Assembly (NCBI GenBank): GCA_023369685.1
Contig: SACZ01000004.1
Location: 310,001 to 374,000 of the forward strand
Origin: Prolixibacteraceae bacterium JC049
GTDB taxonomy: Bacteria > Bacteroidota > Bacteroidia > Bacteroidales > Prolixibacteraceae
Direction: 5' to 3'
Length of the DNA stretch: 64,000 bases
Positions 60,397 to 64,000 of the stretch are shown here, in pieces (positions within the stretch are counted from its first letter, which is position 1; every line of letters begins with the position of its first letter). Below the pieces are notes generated by a model. That model saw nothing but the letters and a program-made list of their open reading frames with translations, did no database searches and had not been told where the DNA came from. The translations under genes were made by a program, and so were the position numbers.

Positions 60397-61188
60397 CTAC
60401 TTTTCTTCGTCCAGAATCATGATTTCAACCTTACGGAAATCGATAGGGTGACTTTCGCTTTGTAGTGAGATGTATCCTTTTTTAACGGCTACACCACCAT
60501 AGAATTCTTTCAGCTTCTCGAAAGTTCCAAAAGAGTCATCCAATACTGGTTCGGTATAAGCCAATACCACATCGCCATTTACAATGTGCTTTAGAATTTT
60601 ATCGCCACGTACTTCTACTTCGGCAGTTACCCATTTCTCATCGTGGAATGTAGGCGCATCGGCAGGAATACAGTGTTTCTTAACCAATTCTCCATTGAAA
60701 TGGACATGCATTCCCGGAGTACACAAGTTCGAAGTTGGTCGGTCGTCTCTTCCATTACCTCCCAATAACTGTACCTCTAAAGAAGCAGGAAAATCCTGAT
60801 TGTGGGTCATTGTTGCTGGTGGCTGACCGTGTAGCATGATACCACTGTTTTTGAAAGCCCATCCCGGACCACCTTTTACCTGTTCTCCAACAATTCGGTA
60901 TTCAACTCTTAATTTGTAATGAGAAAATGATTCATCGTAAAAGATATGGCCAAATCGACGACCAAACTCTTTGTATTGATCGTAACGCACTTTTAGCAAA
61001 CCATCTTCTACTCGGAAGGTGTTACCAAAATTCTCGTCGACAGCATAGCCTCTGATTTTTACTCTCCAGTTGGTCAGGTCTTTTCCATTAAAAAGTGGAA
61101 TCCACTGGTTCTTTGGATGCTTTGTTTTGCATGCACCCAAACTCATCATTATCGCAATAATTAGCGATAAGGTAGTTAGTTTTTTCAT
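60397..61188 (-). CDS. DUF1080 lipoprotein (3-keto-disaccharide hydrolase-like)
   Basis: 263 residues, a lipoprotein with lipobox LGAC at about residue 19. The DUF1080 pattern follows: WIPLFNGKDLTNWRV, FRVEDGLLKVRYD, FSHYKLRVEYR, NSGIMLHGQ and the final ISLQSESHPIDFRKVEI. This fold is a concanavalin-like beta-sandwich; some members hydrolyse 3-keto-disaccharides and others act on glycosides in Bacteroidota sugar loci. No operon partner adjoins. A convergent intrinsic terminator follows it. Confidence 0.85.
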   Translation of the reverse strand: MKKLTTLSLIIAIMMSLGACKTKHPKNQWIPLFNGKDLTNWRVKIRGYAVDENFGNTFRVEDGLLKVRYDQYKEFGRRFGHIFYDESFSHYKLRVEYRIVGEQVKGGPGWAFKNSGIMLHGQPPATMTHNQDFPASLEVQLLGGNGRDDRPTSNLCTPGMHVHFNGELVKKHCIPADAPTFHDEKWVTAEVEVRGDKILKHIVNGDVVLAYTEPVLDDSFGTFEKLKEFYGGVAVKKGYISLQSESHPIDFRKVEIMILDEEK

Positions 61189-61344
61189 GTTTCAATCTTA
61201 TAGCACCATACGTGCTGTTAAACAATGCGGAATATTTGATGAAGATAAGTGCTACGATTGATTTTTAAAAGCAAATGGCCACTCAAATTGGCAAATTCGG
61301 TCTATTCAGTTCTTTTTTTTGTTTTACAATTAATCATTAAATAT

Positions 61345-61352
61345 TAGTTTTG
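61345..61352 (+). promoter_or_regulatory. -7 element very close to the thioesterase start
   Basis: TAGTTTTG fits TAnnTTTG and ends 5 nt before ATG 61358. The closest TTG (61319-61321) is 23 nt upstream, slightly long. If used, the transcript would be nearly leaderless from 61358, or translation begins at ATG 61388. Confidence 0.45.
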
Positions 61353-61357
61353 TTCAT

Positions 61358-61843
61358 ATGAGAAAGATTGTAAATGCCTATGCTAAAATGCACAAAGCAG
61401 AAGATGGATACCGCTGCTTTGGCTGCTCTCCATATAATGAAGATGGTCTTCATCTGGAATTTGTTGAAGATGGTGATATTGTTTATAGTGAATGGAATCC
61501 GCAGAAACGCTATGAAGGTTTCATGAATGTATTGCATGGAGGAATTCAAGCTACCCTTTTAGATGAAATTGCCAACTGGATAATCTGTGTAAAATGCAAT
61601 ACTTCGGGAGTAACTACCGACCTGAATGTAAAGTACAAAAGACCTGTATTGATTGATGGAGGAGCAATAAGAATTGTTGCTGAACTAAAAGAAACTACCC
61701 GTAAGTTGATTACAGTACAGACTCACATAGAGCAAAATGGACAAGTTTGCTGCGAAGCAGAAGTTCGCTACAGAGTATTCTCGGAAGAGATGGCCAAAGC
61801 CAAATACATGTATCCGGGTGCCGATGCATTTTTTACAGAATAA
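61358..61843 (+). CDS. PaaI-type thioesterase (hotdog fold)
   Basis: 161 residues from ATG 61358; ATG 61388 (MHKAEDG) is an alternative 10 codons later, favoured by the position of a -7 element. The family features are CFGCSPYNEDGLHLEF near the start, GFMNVLHGGIQATLLDEIANW (catalytic Asp/Gly region) and TTDLNVKYKRP. Such enzymes cleave acyl-CoA or aryl-CoA thioesters. A rhodanese gene starts 16 nt after the stop, so they form a small operon. Substrate is unknown. Confidence 0.85.
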   Translation: MRKIVNAYAKMHKAEDGYRCFGCSPYNEDGLHLEFVEDGDIVYSEWNPQKRYEGFMNVLHGGIQATLLDEIANWIICVKCNTSGVTTDLNVKYKRPVLIDGGAIRIVAELKETTRKLITVQTHIEQNGQVCCEAEVRYRVFSEEMAKAKYMYPGADAFFTE

Positions 61844-61859
61844 GAAATAACAACTAATT

Positions 61860-62198
61860 ATGGAAAAATCAGCCACTCGTCTATTTCAAGGGATACATGT
61901 TGCTCCCAAACAAATCAGTGAACACTTGGATAATTTAATCATACTTGATGTTCGAGAAGAATGGGAGTTAAACTTTTGCAAGATCGATAGCGCAATTCAT
62001 ATTCCTATGCAAGAGGTACCACTAAACCTTGATAAGATTCCCAAAGATCAACACCTGGTTATTATGTGCCACGGTGGAGTTCGTAGTTTCTCTGTACTCA
62101 ACTATCTTCTTCAGAATGGATACGAAATGGTCTATAACATGGATGGAGGAATAGATCGTTGGGCAGATGAAGTAGATCCCAATATGAAGAAATACTAA
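61860..62198 (+). CDS. Rhodanese-domain protein
   Basis: 112 residues, a single rhodanese domain with no signal peptide. The active-site Cys70 lies in VIMCHGGVRS, and the conserved LDVREEWE opening and DGGIDRWADEVD end are typical. It would move sulfane sulfur as a cytosolic sulfurtransferase or act as a persulfide carrier. The gene follows the thioesterase by 16 nt and ends before a hairpin terminator. Confidence 0.9.
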   Translation: MEKSATRLFQGIHVAPKQISEHLDNLIILDVREEWELNFCKIDSAIHIPMQEVPLNLDKIPKDQHLVIMCHGGVRSFSVLNYLLQNGYEMVYNMDGGIDRWADEVDPNMKKY

Positions 62199-62205
62199 TA
62201 TTATT

Positions 62206-62245
62206 CAACGACTTTTCAGTACACAACTTCACTGAAAGGTCGTTG
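62206..62245 (+). terminator. Terminator hairpin after the rhodanese gene
   Basis: Arms CAACGACTTTTCAGT (62206-62220) and ACTGAAAGGTCGTTG (62231-62245) pair with one G-T-type position. No strong T-run follows. Confidence 0.65.
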
Positions 62246-62306
62246 ACTACAACCTAATAAAAAGCGACCACCTATTAAGATGGCCGCTCTAACTGAACTA
62301 ACTAAA

Positions 62307-62325
62307 ATAACCTTTTGAAGGTTAT
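62307..62325 (-). terminator. Terminator of the minus-strand discoidin gene
   Basis: ATAACCTT-TTG-AAGGTTAT is an 8-bp stem with a 3-nt loop, 12 nt beyond the stop codon of the minus-strand gene, and is followed on that strand by TTTT. Confidence 0.7.
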
Positions 62326-62337
62326 ACTAACTTATCT

Positions 62338-63489
62338 TTATTCTACCGCACCTGTTAGATACATCTCCATAATATTCATAGGAGTTGTTCCTCCTGCAGG
62401 AACAGATAGTACGCGAATACGTAGGTAGCGATAATACTCAGAACCATTGATTGATGCAAATGTGTTAGGAGACAAGCTTGCTTCGTCTACTTTTACCCAA
62501 CCTGCTTCTGCTGCTTTGGCTTCCCATTGATCATCGGTCGCCTCTACACCAACTTCATTGGCTGTATTCGACATCCATATTTCAATCTTCTTAGGCAGTC
62601 GATTGGCAAAACCACCACGAGGAGCCATCTTTATAGACTTAATAATAGTTGGTGCACCTAAGTCGACACTTAACAGTGCCGGATAGCTGGTATTATCAGG
62701 ACTATGGTAACCACTTCCTGTAGATCCATCCCACAAACGAGATGTTACCCAACCGTATGCATCAGACATATTATCTGCTAACTCCAACAAGCTCCAGTTA
62801 TCCTTAGGTACGGCAGTATATGGAAATATGCCTTGCACCTTAGGAGCATGAAAAGTATCAATTGCATTCTCTTCTGGTAAGAAAAGTGATTCATACTCGA
62901 ATGCTCCACCAATTTTAAAGTCTGGAAGTACCAATTTATCTGCAGTAGGATCCAATTCTAATTTTACTAACTCGTTGTTTTTGTTGTTGTATTGAAAGCT
63001 TACCCCTACTAAATTTTCTACTGCATTCCAGTTAATAGTCACTTCTTCTGAGGTGGCATTCATCGATCCAATTTTACGTGGCTTCAACTCAGCCTGATAA
63101 CTATCACCATATACTTTACCCGATTTGAAAACACTCAATGATTTGTTGTTTTGGTCATCGTTGGTAATAAATTCGAAAAGATATTGAGCTTCATCCAGGT
63201 CGATTAATTTCTCGTACCAGCCACCACCAATCTCACTGTTATCCAGCTGAATATCGATTGAGTCTTTTCTCTTATTCCAATAAACTTTACAGTTCTTAAT
63301 TTTGGGGTCTGCATTTAGGAACCACTTTACTTTTGCCCGCTTATTTCCAGGCAATATTTCTACCGAGTCTACCTTTCCAATGTAAACGATCTCACCCTCT
63401 TTCAGGTATTTCTCGTGAAATTCGTTCATGTCGTCGCAAGAGATGGCGACAAACACAACCGTTAATATTAATAATATATGCTTTAACAT
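62338..63489 (-). CDS. DUF4998-discoidin lipoprotein (PUL-associated surface protein)
   Basis: 383 residues from ATG at 63489 (MLKHILLILTVV); a longer upstream frame would overlap the next gene and is rejected. Lipobox VAISC. The DUF4998 part (about 20-205) contains MNEFHEKYLKEGEIVYIGK, PGNKRAKVKWFL and YWNKRKDS. An F5/8 type C discoidin-like domain (about 230-383) follows. Proteins of this pair type are encoded after SusC/SusD in polysaccharide-utilisation loci and probably bind glycan at the cell surface. The upstream partner gene is 13 nt away, so the operon continues beyond the window. Confidence 0.85.
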   Translation of the reverse strand: MLKHILLILTVVFVAISCDDMNEFHEKYLKEGEIVYIGKVDSVEILPGNKRAKVKWFLNADPKIKNCKVYWNKRKDSIDIQLDNSEIGGGWYEKLIDLDEAQYLFEFITNDDQNNKSLSVFKSGKVYGDSYQAELKPRKIGSMNATSEEVTINWNAVENLVGVSFQYNNKNNELVKLELDPTADKLVLPDFKIGGAFEYESLFLPEENAIDTFHAPKVQGIFPYTAVPKDNWSLLELADNMSDAYGWVTSRLWDGSTGSGYHSPDNTSYPALLSVDLGAPTIIKSIKMAPRGGFANRLPKKIEIWMSNTANEVGVEATDDQWEAKAAEAGWVKVDEASLSPNTFASINGSEYYRYLRIRVLSVPAGGTTPMNIMEMYLTGAVE

Positions 63490-63502
63490 GTCTACAGTTT
63501 TA

Positions 63503-64000
63503 TTATTCAACAATTTGTCCCCAGAATGACATCTCTCCCATTTGAGCAATGTTACCTCCACTCCAGTTCTCATACATTACAAATCGAAGGTAGCGCACTT
63601 CTGGTGCATCCAATGGGAATTCAAACTCTTCCCCTCTGTCGGCATACTCTTTATCTTCATTGGTTACAGGTCCATCGCCCGATGGTTTGAAAGATTCATC
63701 GGCCACCAACTTAGTCCATGTACCATCATCTAACTCCCCTGTTGCTCCAGGTTCGTTACTTCCATAAATTTCCCAAACTTTCGGATTATTATGTGTATAG
63801 TAAAATGCTCCAGGACGTTGCCAGATCTTATAGCGACTCAATTTTACTTTCTGCCCCAAGTCAATAGTACACTTAATAGGAAGCTCTTCCTGGTTGGTAT
63901 GCCAGAAACCTTTTCCTTCGCTAATAATATCATCCCAGACACGACTAAGCAAGTGACCAGTTTTCTCTGCATCATTGGGAAGAAATACTGCTTTAAATTT
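63503..64000 (-). CDS. Discoidin-domain surface protein, C-terminal part (cut by right window edge)
   Basis: The frame is open to the right edge; the in-frame TTG at about 63952 is not a real start, as upstream codons continue (VFLPNDAEKTGH). The visible roughly 165 residues form an F5/8 type C (DUF5000-like) domain: WDDIISEGKGFWHT, TIDLGQKVKLSRYKIWQRP, VWEIYGSNEPG, APEVRYLRFVMYENW and a final WGQIVE. It resembles the DUF4959/DUF5126/DUF5000 lipoproteins beside SusCD pairs. It lies 13 nt before the DUF4998 gene on the same strand. The N-terminal lipoprotein signal lies outside. Confidence 0.75.
   Translation of the reverse strand, partial: KFKAVFLPNDAEKTGHLLSRVWDDIISEGKGFWHTNQEELPIKCTIDLGQKVKLSRYKIWQRPGAFYYTHNNPKVWEIYGSNEPGATGELDDGTWTKLVADESFKPSGDGPVTNEDKEYADRGEEFEFPLDAPEVRYLRFVMYENWSGGNIAQMGEMSFWGQIVE

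Overview
The window looks like a low-GC, probably marine or sediment Bacteroidota chromosome of the Marinilabiliales/Prolixibacter kind. The signs are many Bacteroidota-type promoters (a TTG about 20 nt upstream of TAnnTTTG), weak or absent Shine-Dalgarno sites, LytTR two-component pairs, DUF4998/discoidin lipoproteins of the kind found beside SusC/SusD pairs, GH2 and GH18 enzymes, and small palindromic intergenic repeats. There is no rRNA, CRISPR array or prophage. One tRNA gene (Leu, UAG) is present.

Layout. (1) 1-4.9 kb: a reductive-dehalogenase locus with two tandem RdhA paralogues (the first cut by the left edge), a membrane protein whose N-terminus resembles an RdhB anchor, and an RdhC/NosR-like FMN-binding, [4Fe-4S] membrane protein. 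(2) 5.1-9.7 kb: a three-gene phosphorelay cassette. (3) 9.8-10.25 kb: a cluster of palindromic repeats. (4) 10.4-15.3 kb: an SDR/AraC pair, then a cassette of two DUF438-hemerythrin-PAS proteins around a DUF1858-DUF2249 protein. (5) 15.4-19.9 kb, minus strand: LytS/LytR pair, DUF2807 lipoprotein, barrel protein and secreted tyrosine phosphatase. (6) 20-24.5 kb: accessory genes, including a PUA/EVE-like HNH nuclease that is tightly bounded by inverted repeats, and a 55-residue membrane ORF. (7) 24.6-31.1 kb: divergent SDR/HxlR genes with paired operators, SnoaL-like and DUF418 proteins, a large hybrid kinase and tRNA-Leu. (8) 31.3-38.7 kb: a Crp/Fnr regulator, an FNR-type box, and a run of genes with a two-component Rieske oxygenase, an ABC-type membrane domain without ATPase, and a B12-binding radical SAM protein. 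(9) 38.8-44.2 kb: GH2 enzyme, DUF1801 protein, and a hydrolase/ECF sigma/membrane-protein operon. (10) 44.4-48.4 kb: a lipid-related operon (FakA-FakB-like fusion, DUF1295, membrane-attached PrxQ, PlsY). (11) 48.5-55 kb: LamG-GH18 protein, a MITE-like element, and a 5-oxoprolinase operon (Nramp-like transporter, pxpA, pxpB, pxpC). (12) 55-60.3 kb: an accessory region with a DUF2927-like lipoprotein, a CPBP protease and a TlpA-like lipoprotein framed by long compound direct repeats. (13) 60.4-64 kb: DUF1080 lipoprotein, thioesterase, rhodanese, and the end of a polysaccharide-utilisation-type locus on the minus strand.

The most coherent functional units are the rdh locus, the fatty-acid kinase/PlsY operon (acyl-phosphate made by one product is the substrate of another), the FNR-box/Rieske operon, and the HxlR operator pair, which overlaps both divergent promoters. 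The least explained signals are the compound repeats at 57.5-60.3 kb, the promoter/hairpin module shared by 21.05 kb and 55.31 kb, and the cassette-like borders around the HNH gene. All functional statements come from reading motifs by eye; no database search was possible.
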